This document shows, one piece after another, positions 23,953 to 31,378 of a stretch of 39,200 bases of DNA. Numbering within the stretch: the first letter of the stretch is position 1; every line of letters begins with the position of its first letter. Source of the DNA: GCA-2730975 sp964576585 (GTDB taxonomy: Bacteria > Verrucomicrobiota > Verrucomicrobiia > Opitutales > Seribacteraceae). The DNA lies in contig CAZNWO010000015.1 of assembly GCA_964576585.1 (NCBI GenBank), positions 1-39,200 on the forward strand, given 5' to 3'. The translations under genes and the position numbers were made by a program. The notes below the pieces were generated by a model. The model was not told where the DNA came from. It did not search any database and was given only the letters and a program-made list of their open reading frames with translations.

Positions 23953-25515
23953 CTAGCTGGCTCCAGATTCCAGGTAACGCTTGAGTGCAGTTCCTACGTT
24001 ATCGGGTTTTTCCTGAATCAAGTCGTTCAAGAGCTCGGGAGTAAGACCACCACCTAGGGTACGGGTGCCCGCAAGCATGTCCGCATCAGCCTCATCAAGA
24101 ACCTGAACCTCCGCCTCGCTTGGCTTGAATTTTTTGAGCATACGCAGGAAAATTATGAAAATCGCGATGGCCAACACGACACCAAGAAGGTTCTTCAGGT
24201 GCGGTCCCCAAGCATCAACGAAGTTCTGAAACTGGTTCAAAGTCTCACCTCCGGGACCGCTCATATATGGCATGAATTCGACTTCGTGAACCGTCACATC
24301 AGTATTGATGTCCACGCCAGGATCAAATCGGGCTCCGATGGCATTGACTACGGCAGAATGGATTTCCTCGATCAACTCCTCACTGCGAGGTTGATCCCCT
24401 CTAGCAAGAAGTACAGCGGCGCTGCGCCCCTTTATCGCCCCAGGTTCCTGAACCGTTTCGGTTACAGTCCTGCTAATCTCAAAATCGGTGGTCTTGGATT
24501 CGCGCTTCTCGGTGCTTTCCGCCATGATCGGATCCTGCTGAGTAGCGTCCTGACTGACGTTGGGAACATTGGCACCCATGCCCGTCGCTGTATTTTGTGG
24601 TTGAGTCTCGACCGTTGTGGCATCGTCTTTGTCCGTTGTCTGGGTTCGTGGAACCTGACCTTCTGGGTCAAACTTCTCGTCCAACTCGGTAAACGACTTG
24701 GTGTCTAGATTTACGGAAACTCGGGCAACTACCTTGCCGCGACCAACCATTGGTTGAAGCATTGTCTCGATTTTTTTCTCCAGTCGACGCTCCTGGGACT
24801 CATAGGCTTTCATCATCTGCCCGGCGATGCCGGCGGCCCCCGAGGAATCACTCTCGTCCGAGAGGGTGTTGCCTTGGTTGTCGACAACGGTAACATTTCC
24901 CTTGTTCACACCTTTTACGGACCTTGCGACGAGAAACTGGATGGCATTGACCTGAGGCTTATCCAAGGTGTTTCCACCGGTATCGACGTAAACGGAAGCA
25001 CTGGGTCTGTCGTTCGGATCTTCGCTGAGCAAGAGGTTGTTCTCAGGCTTGACGACAAAAACCTTGGCTGACTTAACGGCGTCCATGGCAGATATGGTTC
25101 GTGCCAGTTCTCCCTGCAGAGCACGAGTATGATTGGTTCGCTGCACAAAGTCACTGATTCCGAAGTTACCTTCATCAAAAATCTCATAACCTACGTCACC
25201 ACTCTTGGGTAATCCCTTCATTGCCAACTCCATGCGCATTTGAGCTCGCTTGTCTTCGGGAACGAGTATGGCGTCTCCCGCCTCGTTGAGCTCGTATTCG
25301 ACTTGGTTGTTCTTGAGGACTTCTACTACCTCGCCCAAATCCTTCGAGTCAGCCCCGCTGACCAGGACACGCATGTCGCCACTTCCTCCGGAAGTCCAAT
25401 TCATTATACCGACACTTAAGGCAAGTATGCCTAGCACGGCTACGACAAGAGAAATTCTCTGTGTCGGCGTTACTCTAGACCAGAGTTCTCTTAATTTTTC
25501 CAAACGTTCTTTCAT
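23953..25515 (-). CDS. fliF: Flagellar MS-ring protein FliF
   Basis: FliF forms the MS ring in the inner membrane. The 520-aa product has membrane segments near residues 23-42 (SLVVAVLGILALSVGIMNW) and 440-462 (LGVVLAIAIFIIFLRML). Between them lie the secretin-like ring-building domains: MRMELAMKGLPKSGDVGYEI, LQGELARTISAMDAVKSAKV, VYVDTGGNTLDKPQVNAIQF and VTVVDNQGNTLSD. A proline/glutamine-rich loop (about 290-330) precedes the RBM3 region, and the C-terminus binds FliG. The short C-terminal tail LLNDLIQEKPDNVGTALKRY fits that role. Confidence 0.97.
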   Translation of the reverse strand: MKERLEKLRELWSRVTPTQRISLVVAVLGILALSVGIMNWTSGGSGDMRVLVSGADSKDLGEVVEVLKNNQVEYELNEAGDAILVPEDKRAQMRMELAMKGLPKSGDVGYEIFDEGNFGISDFVQRTNHTRALQGELARTISAMDAVKSAKVFVVKPENNLLLSEDPNDRPSASVYVDTGGNTLDKPQVNAIQFLVARSVKGVNKGNVTVVDNQGNTLSDESDSSGAAGIAGQMMKAYESQERRLEKKIETMLQPMVGRGKVVARVSVNLDTKSFTELDEKFDPEGQVPRTQTTDKDDATTVETQPQNTATGMGANVPNVSQDATQQDPIMAESTEKRESKTTDFEISRTVTETVQEPGAIKGRSAAVLLARGDQPRSEELIEEIHSAVVNAIGARFDPGVDINTDVTVHEVEFMPYMSGPGGETLNQFQNFVDAWGPHLKNLLGVVLAIAIFIIFLRMLKKFKPSEAEVQVLDEADADMLAGTRTLGGGLTPELLNDLIQEKPDNVGTALKRYLESGAS

Positions 25516-25563
25516 GACGTGTTATATCGATCGAATAATTGAATGGTAATTTTAAAACTATAA

Positions 25564-25974
25564 CTATACCTGCATGCGCATGAGTTCTTTATAAGAATCA
25601 ACGAGCTTGTTGCGGACCTGAATCATCAGATTGAAGGCAACGCCAGATTCCTGAACCTTGACCATCGCTTCATGGATGTTGTCCGACCTACCCAAGATCA
25701 GGTCCTGCACCTCATGCTTGGCAATCTTCTTCTTGCGGTCTACTCCCTTGATGAATTTCTCGAACATGTCCGCGAAACCGGGAGCCGTCACGCGATTCAC
25801 TGGATCGACGTCAATCGCTGGACCGACCGAGCCGGTATTCTGGGCGAACTCGGAACCGATATCCGTACCGACCTCACTCGAATGCATGAAGCGATCGATA
25901 GAAGCGTTGGGTCGCATGTTCGGATTTTGCGAAAGAAGTTCCGAAAGACTTGGAAGTGAGGCTATTTCGTTCAT
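25564..25974 (-). CDS. fliE: MS-ring/rod junction protein FliE
   Basis: FliE is the adaptor between the MS ring and the rod. The 136-aa product is longer than usual (about 100-110) because of an N-terminal extension. The C-terminal half has the family pattern: DMFEKFIKGVDRKKKIAKHE, DLILGRSDNIHEAMVKVQES and GVAFNLMIQVRNKLVDSYKE, ending with LMRMQV, the typical FliE finish. It lies between flgC and fliF, as in most flagellar loci. Confidence 0.94.
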   Translation of the reverse strand: MNEIASLPSLSELLSQNPNMRPNASIDRFMHSSEVGTDIGSEFAQNTGSVGPAIDVDPVNRVTAPGFADMFEKFIKGVDRKKKIAKHEVQDLILGRSDNIHEAMVKVQESGVAFNLMIQVRNKLVDSYKELMRMQV

Positions 25975-25999
25975 TGTTAAAAATTCGTTTAGATTGGCT

Positions 26000-26440
26000 C
26001 TACTTTCCTATGGCGATCGCCTGCTGAGCCATACGGCGGGAGGTCTTGACCACGGTCAAGTTGGCCTCGTAGGCTCTGGAGGCACTTATCAGATCGACCA
26101 TTTCTCTGGAAACGTCGACATTGGGCATCTGAACCATGCCATCGTCGTTCGCATGAGGGTGACCAGGATTGTAAATCATGCGACCCGGCGTCATATCGTC
26201 ATAAACATCAGTGACTTTTACTCCAAGATAAAGGTTCTCGTCGACATAACCTGGGATGCGCCGATCGGGAGCAGTGACGTATTCCTCGAAAGCCACTTCC
26301 TTGCGACGATAGACATTTCCGGAAGCATCCTGCGTCGTATTCGAATTCGCGATGTTCTGAGCGATGATCTCGAGGCGAATCTTTTCAGCGGAAAGGGCAC
26401 TGCCGGTAGACTCGATTCCAGGTATAAGGTTCATTCCCAT
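26000..26440 (-). CDS. flgC: Flagellar proximal rod protein FlgC
   Basis: FlgC is a proximal rod subunit. The 146-aa product has GIESTGSALSAEKIRLEIIA (about 8-27), NIANSNTTQDASGNVYRRKE (the FlgC motif that includes a G-x-x-YRRK element), PNVDVSREMVDLISASRAYE and ANLTVVKTSRRMAQQAIAIG at the end. The length matches the family. GAGGA lies eight nucleotides before the ATG at 26440; a second ATG two codons later is also possible. Confidence 0.96.
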   Translation of the reverse strand: MGMNLIPGIESTGSALSAEKIRLEIIAQNIANSNTTQDASGNVYRRKEVAFEEYVTAPDRRIPGYVDENLYLGVKVTDVYDDMTPGRMIYNPGHPHANDDGMVQMPNVDVSREMVDLISASRAYEANLTVVKTSRRMAQQAIAIGK

Positions 26441-26490
26441 TGCTCAAATCCTCAATTGTCGGCTACAGTTCAAATTAATATTTTCGAGCA

Positions 26491-26880
26491 TTATACACGC
26501 CCTCGAATGGCAAGATTCAGCTCCTTGATTGAGCCGCCCACGGCATGGGACAGGTACTCGTAGTTCAGGGCGTTACGATTCATGGCCAGCATTTCTTCGT
26601 CGAGCTGAACGGTGTTTCCATCCATTCGAACGGGTTTGGCCTGACGATCCTCTGCACTGCGGGGCAAAAGAGCTTTCACGCGGCGAAAATCCTTGCGATC
26701 CACCGCACGCCGAAGCTCAATGGAAAAGGTCTTGGGCAAATCACGACGCTTGAAGCCGGGAGTTTCCACATTCGCCAAATTATTCGAAAGAGCCTCGTGC
26801 CGAAGATGAGTGGCATCCAAAAGCTTTTTGGAAATGAGATAATTTTCCTGACTGTAGAGGTTGTCTAGTAATTCTGCCAT
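26491..26880 (-). CDS. flgB: Flagellar proximal rod protein FlgB
   Basis: FlgB is the first rod subunit and the first gene of the locus. The 129-aa product has the rod motif LSNNLANVETPGFKRRDL at about residues 31-48 and the C-terminal part DEEMLAMNRNALNYEYLSHA, as in FlgB. The ATG at 26880 is chosen because the predicted sigma-54 start lies near 26884. A GTG at 26892 has AGGA seven nucleotides upstream and would add four residues, but it would lie outside a message started from that promoter. Confidence 0.93.
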   Translation of the reverse strand: MAELLDNLYSQENYLISKKLLDATHLRHEALSNNLANVETPGFKRRDLPKTFSIELRRAVDRKDFRRVKALLPRSAEDRQAKPVRMDGNTVQLDEEMLAMNRNALNYEYLSHAVGGSIKELNLAIRGRV

Positions 26881-26894
26881 GTCAGCGCACACGA

Positions 26895-26910
26895 TGCAAT
26901 CCTCGCGCCA
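26895..26910 (-). promoter_or_regulatory. Predicted sigma-54 promoter of flgB
   Basis: The minus strand reads TGGCGCGAGGATTGCA, with GG and GC exactly 10 nt apart, the TTGCA -12 element and a run of T before the -24 element. It differs from TGGYAYRNNNNYTGCW only at the fifth position. The predicted +1 is near 26884, four nucleotides before the ATG of flgB. The remaining sequence to 27102 is A/T-rich, and I see no clear sigma-70 promoter or activator site in it. Confidence 0.7.
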
Positions 26911-27102
26911 AAAACCACAAACACACGCAAGTCATTGATTAACAAGGAAAGAAAAGTGCCTTGCTTACAAATTGGTTGAATTGAATGGCCCAAGAGGAAA
27001 ATTTTTCCGACCCTAATTGAACGCTCCAAGAATCTCCTTTTGCTTGCCTATGGATTCTCATGGGATTGTAAGATAGAACCAACCACCTGAGAAGAATTCA
27101 AT

Positions 27103-28683
27103 GTGAAGACGCCAACCTTTGAAAGCACCCAAGTAACCGTAGGAAAGGATGGGGAAATCCTTGGCTACCAAAAGTCTTTTGGAGACTGGTTGGGTTTGCG
27201 GGCTAAAGAGGGAAATGGGAAGAAAATTCTCAACCTCTTGACCGAAGGTGAACCAGCATGGTCGGAGATCTTGCCGGCGAATCTCGGGAAGGAAGAGCAG
27301 GAATGCTTTCTGCCTTTCCGGGAAAACGGCAGCATCACTGCTTCCGGCGTGTACCTCAATTGCTTCTCCCAAGCGGATTTCTCAACCATAACTTTTTCTC
27401 CAGCGCTTGCTCCACACGAAAAGCTCAAGCAAACCTTCGTTGGGGACATACCTAATGACCCAAGGGCTTTTTCCACGATGTTTCTCCGACTGCAGAAAGC
27501 CGAGGCACGCCTTGCCGACTACTTGATGCATTTTCCGGGAATCTTTTTTACCCAGCGACCCGATCTATCTTTCAGCTATCTGAGCAAGGGAATAAGAAAA
27601 ATGTTCCCGAACGACTACGAGGGCTTTCTACGAAACGGCGGACTGTTCCAAGGTTTCATCTTCGAAAAAGACCGGGAGCACTTCCACAAGCAACTCTCGG
27701 AAAATTCGGGCAAAACCGAAACATTCAGCTTTACTTACCGAGTGAAACTTCCGCCGGGAGGCCAATTAGTGTACCTCATGGACATTCGCACCCCCACGAT
27801 AACCTCGAACGGAAAATTGCTGGGTTACGAAGGAGTACTGCTGGACGTCACTCGCCAATCCATAGCCGAGCACAGGGTGAGCAACTCGGTCTGGCGAGAA
27901 GGCCTTGCGACACTAACCAATGGACTCGTACATGACTTCAGCAACCTTATGGCGGGCATCTTCTCCATCAGTGAGCTTTACCATGGCATGCTGGAGAAAG
28001 ACGATCCCATGGCCAATGGACTCGGTCAAATCAAGAAAAGTTCTATGCAGGCTCAAAAACTCGTTCGGCGAATAATCGACCTGCACAGGGAAACCTCGAG
28101 TTCTCGAGCGGTTCATGATCTCAAGCTTCTTCTCAAGGACCAGATGGATCTGGTCGGAATTATCGTCCCTAGAAGTGCCAAGCTAATAACAGATTTCGGT
28201 TCCGAAACACTGCCCGCGTATCTTGAAGAAACGGGCTTTCGGCAGGTGATTCTGAATTTAGCGATCAATGCCCGAGATGCAATAGGAAGAACGGGAAAAC
28301 TGAAGATCAGCCTGAGAAAAGTAGAACGTGGATCTCCAATAATGATGGAAGCAGGGGAAGAAAAGAGAATAGCACCGCAACTTGGTGCGGAAATCAGGAT
28401 CGAGGACGATGGACAAGGCATTCCACCTGAATTCGCGGACAAAGTCTTCGATCCATTCTTCACGACCAAGGATTCCGAATCCGGATCGGGATTCGGCCTT
28501 TACAACGCAAAGCTATACGTGGAGGACCACAAAGGGATGATCGGGTTTCGCAGCAACCCGGATGAAGGAACCACCTTTTACATTTTCTTGCCGCTCATCG
28601 AGGAAGAAGAAGGGAAAAAAATTCAAAAAAGGCGATCTGCTCGGAGGGCTACCCGAGAATTCGTGAAACCGAGAAAGAGATAG
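27103..28683 (+). CDS. PAS-domain sensor histidine kinase divergent from flgB
   Basis: The 526-aa product is a soluble sensor kinase without membrane segments or receiver domain. Two PAS-like regions cover about 8-110 and 140-253 (GYEGVLLDVTRQ closes the second). The phosphorylation site is His277 in NGLVHDFSNLMAGI, of the HDFNN-type H-box. The ATPase domain has the N-box NLAINARDAI (385-394), DDGQGIPPEF, FDPFFTTKDS and GSGFGLYNAK. A Lys/Arg-rich tail follows. The start is GTG with a weak GAGAAG upstream. No response regulator gene is next to it. Its place beside flgB suggests a role in flagellar control similar to FlrB/FleS, but this is inference. Confidence 0.93.
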   Translation: MKTPTFESTQVTVGKDGEILGYQKSFGDWLGLRAKEGNGKKILNLLTEGEPAWSEILPANLGKEEQECFLPFRENGSITASGVYLNCFSQADFSTITFSPALAPHEKLKQTFVGDIPNDPRAFSTMFLRLQKAEARLADYLMHFPGIFFTQRPDLSFSYLSKGIRKMFPNDYEGFLRNGGLFQGFIFEKDREHFHKQLSENSGKTETFSFTYRVKLPPGGQLVYLMDIRTPTITSNGKLLGYEGVLLDVTRQSIAEHRVSNSVWREGLATLTNGLVHDFSNLMAGIFSISELYHGMLEKDDPMANGLGQIKKSSMQAQKLVRRIIDLHRETSSSRAVHDLKLLLKDQMDLVGIIVPRSAKLITDFGSETLPAYLEETGFRQVILNLAINARDAIGRTGKLKISLRKVERGSPIMMEAGEEKRIAPQLGAEIRIEDDGQGIPPEFADKVFDPFFTTKDSESGSGFGLYNAKLYVEDHKGMIGFRSNPDEGTTFYIFLPLIEEEEGKKIQKRRSARRATREFVKPRKR

Positions 28684-28700
28684 GGCTACGGTAAAACCTT

Positions 28701-29165
28701 CTAGCGCGGATCACCAGAGTTCGCTTCTTCCGCGAACGGTAATCGAGCCAGCTTACCATTCGAATATTGGATCCGGGATTTCTCATTACCATGACGGTCG
28801 TACATTACGAAGTCGCCATGACGCAGACCTTGCTCGAACGACGCTTCCACGCGGGCTCCAGAAGCGGAATGCTTGACTTGCAATCCATGCTTCAAGCCTT
28901 CTGCATAAATCTCCTCCGACAGGTCTCCATTGGCGTTCAACCTAGAGAGGTTTCCGGTGAATGGCTTTTCCTCCGAACGACCGAACAGCAACCTTTGGCC
29001 ATTCTCATCCCGAAACTCAAAAGCATTGCGAAAGGCAGCTTCATCCCCTTTCCAGTCAGAACCCTGGTCAAGCTTTCCAGAACCTTCTTCCTCATCACCC
29101 CCATTCCCGCAACCGGAGAAGCCTAATACAAGCAAAGCGAGGAAGAGGGACAGGGAAGGATTCAT
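28701..29165 (-). CDS. MORN-repeat lipoprotein
   Basis: The 154-aa product has a lipoprotein signal with Cys19 (lipobox region GFSGC). After a Gly/Glu-rich linker it shows about three MORN_2-type units of 22-24 residues (for example YAEGLKHGLQVKHSASGARV and SFEQGLRHGDFVMYDRHGNE). Such YwqK-like proteins are often labelled antitoxins, but no toxin is nearby. The KPFTGNLSRLNANG block resembles KPFSGKAESFHENG in the larger MORN protein at 30316-31317, so the two are probably paralogues. The ATG overlaps the preceding stop (ATGA), showing coupling. Its function is unknown. Confidence 0.82.
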   Translation of the reverse strand: MNPSLSLFLALLVLGFSGCGNGGDEEEGSGKLDQGSDWKGDEAAFRNAFEFRDENGQRLLFGRSEEKPFTGNLSRLNANGDLSEEIYAEGLKHGLQVKHSASGARVEASFEQGLRHGDFVMYDRHGNEKSRIQYSNGKLARLPFAEEANSGDPR

Positions 29166-29752
29166 CCCGAAAGGTAATCGCTAAATTCGTAAAGTTCAGG
29201 ATCGCGGGTAACCGCTTTGCGGAGCAGTCTTCGCAGCTTTGACTTAGAGGAAGAATTCTCCCCATCTGATTCACCGGCACTTGCTTCACCCGGCATGCCA
29301 GCATTCTCATCTTCGTCCCCGAAGACGTCTCCCATTCGAGATTCCAGTTCATCGGGGTCCATGCCCTCCTCCAGCTTGCGAACGACTTCCTCCATGGGTT
29401 CATCCATTCGTTCACCGGTCAACTCGCACATTCGTCGCATGAGCTCACCCATCTGGCGAGGATCTGGATTGTCTTCATCCATGCCGTCGACCGCTCCCTC
29501 GAGCTCTCTCATTGCCGCCGTCGCCCTTGCCTCATCCATTCCTGCGAAAGGGTCGTTGGGGTCGGACGGCAGGTCTGAATCCTCCTTCGGTTCCTCCTTC
29601 TTTCCCGTAATGGAAAATCCCGAAACCAACTTTTGCATTATGAACTCGTTGCCATCGGGACAAAGCGGCACTTCATCCGCCAAGCTAAGGGATCGAGCGA
29701 AGAACGAATATATTTTACGTGTATCTGGTGAATAAAACTCGTAGATCGGCAT
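29162..29752 (-). CDS. FmdB-like protein with degraded zinc ribbon
   Basis: The 196-aa product starts MPIYEFYSPDTRKIYSFFAR, close to the FmdB family opening MPIYEYxCxDCG, but the first cysteines are replaced and only Cys31 (in PLCPDG) remains of the usual set; the other, Cys109, lies far outside. The rest is acidic and helical, with NPDPRQMGELMRRMCELTGE and MEEVVRKLEEGMDPDELESR. I recall similar acidic proteins in Verrucomicrobiota, without known function. A longer frame starting at 29815 would cover the divergent gene and is rejected. It is coupled with the following lipoprotein. Confidence 0.8.
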   Translation of the reverse strand: MPIYEFYSPDTRKIYSFFARSLSLADEVPLCPDGNEFIMQKLVSGFSITGKKEEPKEDSDLPSDPNDPFAGMDEARATAAMRELEGAVDGMDEDNPDPRQMGELMRRMCELTGERMDEPMEEVVRKLEEGMDPDELESRMGDVFGDEDENAGMPGEASAGESDGENSSSKSKLRRLLRKAVTRDPELYEFSDYLSG

Positions 29753-29760
29753 GACAAAAA

Positions 29761-30309
29761 ATGTTGGCAAACCACTATGGCTTAACGTTCCCGGAATCAA
29801 GCTCAAGAATAGCAATAAAGTTGCTATCGAAACAGTTTTTCAGAGAAAAGGTGGGCGTGCTCAAGAATTTGATTCTTCAATTTTGGTCTAGCAAACCCCG
29901 TAAAAGAGCATGGATTTGCATCCCCGTGGGATACATGCTAATCCTGCAACTGCTAACCGGCATCCCAAAACCCGGTGTGATTAGAGAGTCACAGGGTCCG
30001 AAACTACTGGAGGAATTTGCCAACGAACTCTTCGGTTATCCATATTGGGCGCAAGACCTAAGTCACTTACCGCTCTTCGCATTGCTTGCTTGGCTTTGGT
30101 CTTGGTATTTCGGTGGACCCCAGACAGGAAAGTCTTGGGAGACTAAGGCTGCTTGGATTTCCTTTTCTTATGGAATCTTGAACGAGATGCTTCAATATTT
30201 CGTACCGCAAAGGTTTCCCTCGGCGGGAGACGTGATCATGAACCTTGCGGGAGTAGCCCTCGGACTATGGTTGCATGCGAAGCTGAAGAAAAAGGTATTG
30301 CGGGAATAG
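29761..30309 (+). CDS. VanZ-like membrane protein
   Basis: The 182-aa product has four membrane segments (about residues 50-68, 100-118, 128-148 and 158-175). The pattern DLSHLPLFALLAWLWSWYFG and LNEMLQYFVPQRFPSAGDVI with MNLAGVALGLWLHAKL fits the VanZ family (D-x-x-H...F; E-x-x-Q-x-x-x-P-x-R-x-x-x-x-D-x-x-x-N-x-x-G). The role of most members is unknown. The start is doubtful: the ATG at 29761 is only 8 nt from the ATG of the divergent gene, and GTG codons at 29851 or 29857 (preceded by AAGG) would remove a polar N-terminus. Confidence 0.82.
   Translation: MLANHYGLTFPESSSRIAIKLLSKQFFREKVGVLKNLILQFWSSKPRKRAWICIPVGYMLILQLLTGIPKPGVIRESQGPKLLEEFANELFGYPYWAQDLSHLPLFALLAWLWSWYFGGPQTGKSWETKAAWISFSYGILNEMLQYFVPQRFPSAGDVIMNLAGVALGLWLHAKLKKKVLRE
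29809..29827. repeat. Inverted repeat near the start of the VanZ-like gene
   Basis: ATAGCAA and TTGCTAT form a perfect 7-bp inverted repeat around a 5-nt spacer. If the VanZ-like gene starts at 29851 or 29857, the repeat lies 25-30 nt before the start and could be an operator; otherwise it is within the coding region. Confidence 0.35.
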
Positions 30310-30315
30310 CATTCC

Positions 30316-31317
30316 TCAATCCTCGGCACCACCCTCTTTATTCTTAAGAGCAGGAGTGGCACCAGGCCCGAATTCCCGACCGACCTCCCTGCCCTTGTCA
30401 AAAACCTTACGAACCACCAATTCTCCCTTCGAATCCCAGCGGAAGTACTGGCCATGCAGCTTATGGTCGAGAAAAGTTGCCTTGTAAATCAGTTTGCCCT
30501 CAGGATTCCACTCTCTAAGCACTCCATTGAGCTTCCCATTTTTATAATTTCCCTCCGCGCGCTTAGAACCGTCGTCCCTCCAAGCGACGTGAATACCTTG
30601 ATGCCTTCCATCCCGGTAGGTAGCTTCAAGTTTAATTTTCCCGTTGGGCCACCATTCCTTGACCGGGCCATGCTTGCTGCCATCCTTGTAAGTTTCCAAG
30701 ACCCTGTTTTGACCGTCGGAAAAACGTTCCAACAACTCTCCCTGCAACGAGCCATCTTTATAATTCGCCTCACGAACAAGCACGCCCTTGGGAGAGTAAA
30801 CCTTGTCCTTGCCATTTTTCTTGTCTGAAGCAAAGTTGCATTCGACCCTAATCTTACCATCGCCGAACCATGCCTTGTAGGGACCCTCGCGCTTGCCATT
30901 TGAAAAGGCGACCGTCTCCTTAAGCTGACCGTCCTCATACCACTCCGAGGCATTTCCATCCAAAAGACCGTTCTGAAAAGAAGCTTCCTTGCGCAAGCGT
31001 GAATTAGAATGCCAAAGGCGGCTTACTCCAACTGGCTTACCCTTGTCGAAAGTCTGCTTGCTTGCAGGCTTTCCGTTGGGCCACCAAGCTAGAATCTCCC
31101 CATCGAACTGTCCCTCGACGTACTGTGCGGAAAACTTCTTCTTACCATTTTCATGAAAGGACTCGGCCTTTCCACTGAATGGTTTTCTCTGCAGGTCAAA
31201 ATACCACAGACGATCCTTACCCAAAACCATTAGAGATGCATCCCGAAGCGTTTCATCCGCAAGGACTGAATGCGAAAACGAAAGAATGAAAGGAAGCAAA
31301 ATGAACTTCAGGCGCAT
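30316..31317 (-). CDS. Secreted MORN-repeat protein (11 units)
   Basis: The 333-aa product has a signal peptide (about 1-20, ending SVLADE) and then 11 consecutive units of 23-24 residues with the MORN_2 pattern x-x-G-x-x-x-x-W-x-x-x-G-x-x-x-x-E-x-x-Y-x-x-G (for example KHGPVKEWWPNGKIKLEATY). It should sit in the periplasm or outside. The C-terminal 20 residues are polar. It converges with the VanZ-like gene, with 6 nt between stops and no visible terminator. YwqK-like antitoxin is a common automatic name and is not supported here. Function unknown. Confidence 0.88.
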   Translation of the reverse strand: MRLKFILLPFILSFSHSVLADETLRDASLMVLGKDRLWYFDLQRKPFSGKAESFHENGKKKFSAQYVEGQFDGEILAWWPNGKPASKQTFDKGKPVGVSRLWHSNSRLRKEASFQNGLLDGNASEWYEDGQLKETVAFSNGKREGPYKAWFGDGKIRVECNFASDKKNGKDKVYSPKGVLVREANYKDGSLQGELLERFSDGQNRVLETYKDGSKHGPVKEWWPNGKIKLEATYRDGRHQGIHVAWRDDGSKRAEGNYKNGKLNGVLREWNPEGKLIYKATFLDHKLHGQYFRWDSKGELVVRKVFDKGREVGREFGPGATPALKNKEGGAED

Positions 31318-31378
31318 TTGAGGTTAAGCGTACGCGATCAGGGTTAGGACACAATCAGAAAGGTCGGAAGAAGACGAA

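Noticed and set aside
26880..26892. GTG start of flgB with AGGA upstream
   Set aside because: The AGGA is inside the sigma-54 element, between the -24 and -12 parts, so it would not be in a message from that promoter. It remains possible if another promoter is used.
26996..27008. Palindrome GGAAAATTTTTCC between flgB and the kinase
   Set aside because: A/T-rich and short; such sequences are frequent by chance in this intergenic region, and no second copy supports a binding site.
29752..29815. Longer start of the FmdB-like gene
   Set aside because: The family begins with MPIYEF, and the extension would run into the divergent VanZ-like gene.
28701..31317. Toxin-antitoxin system suggested by the YwqK-like MORN proteins
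   Set aside because: Both proteins have export signals and no toxin-like partner gene is next to them; the antitoxin name is an automatic label for MORN_2 repeats.
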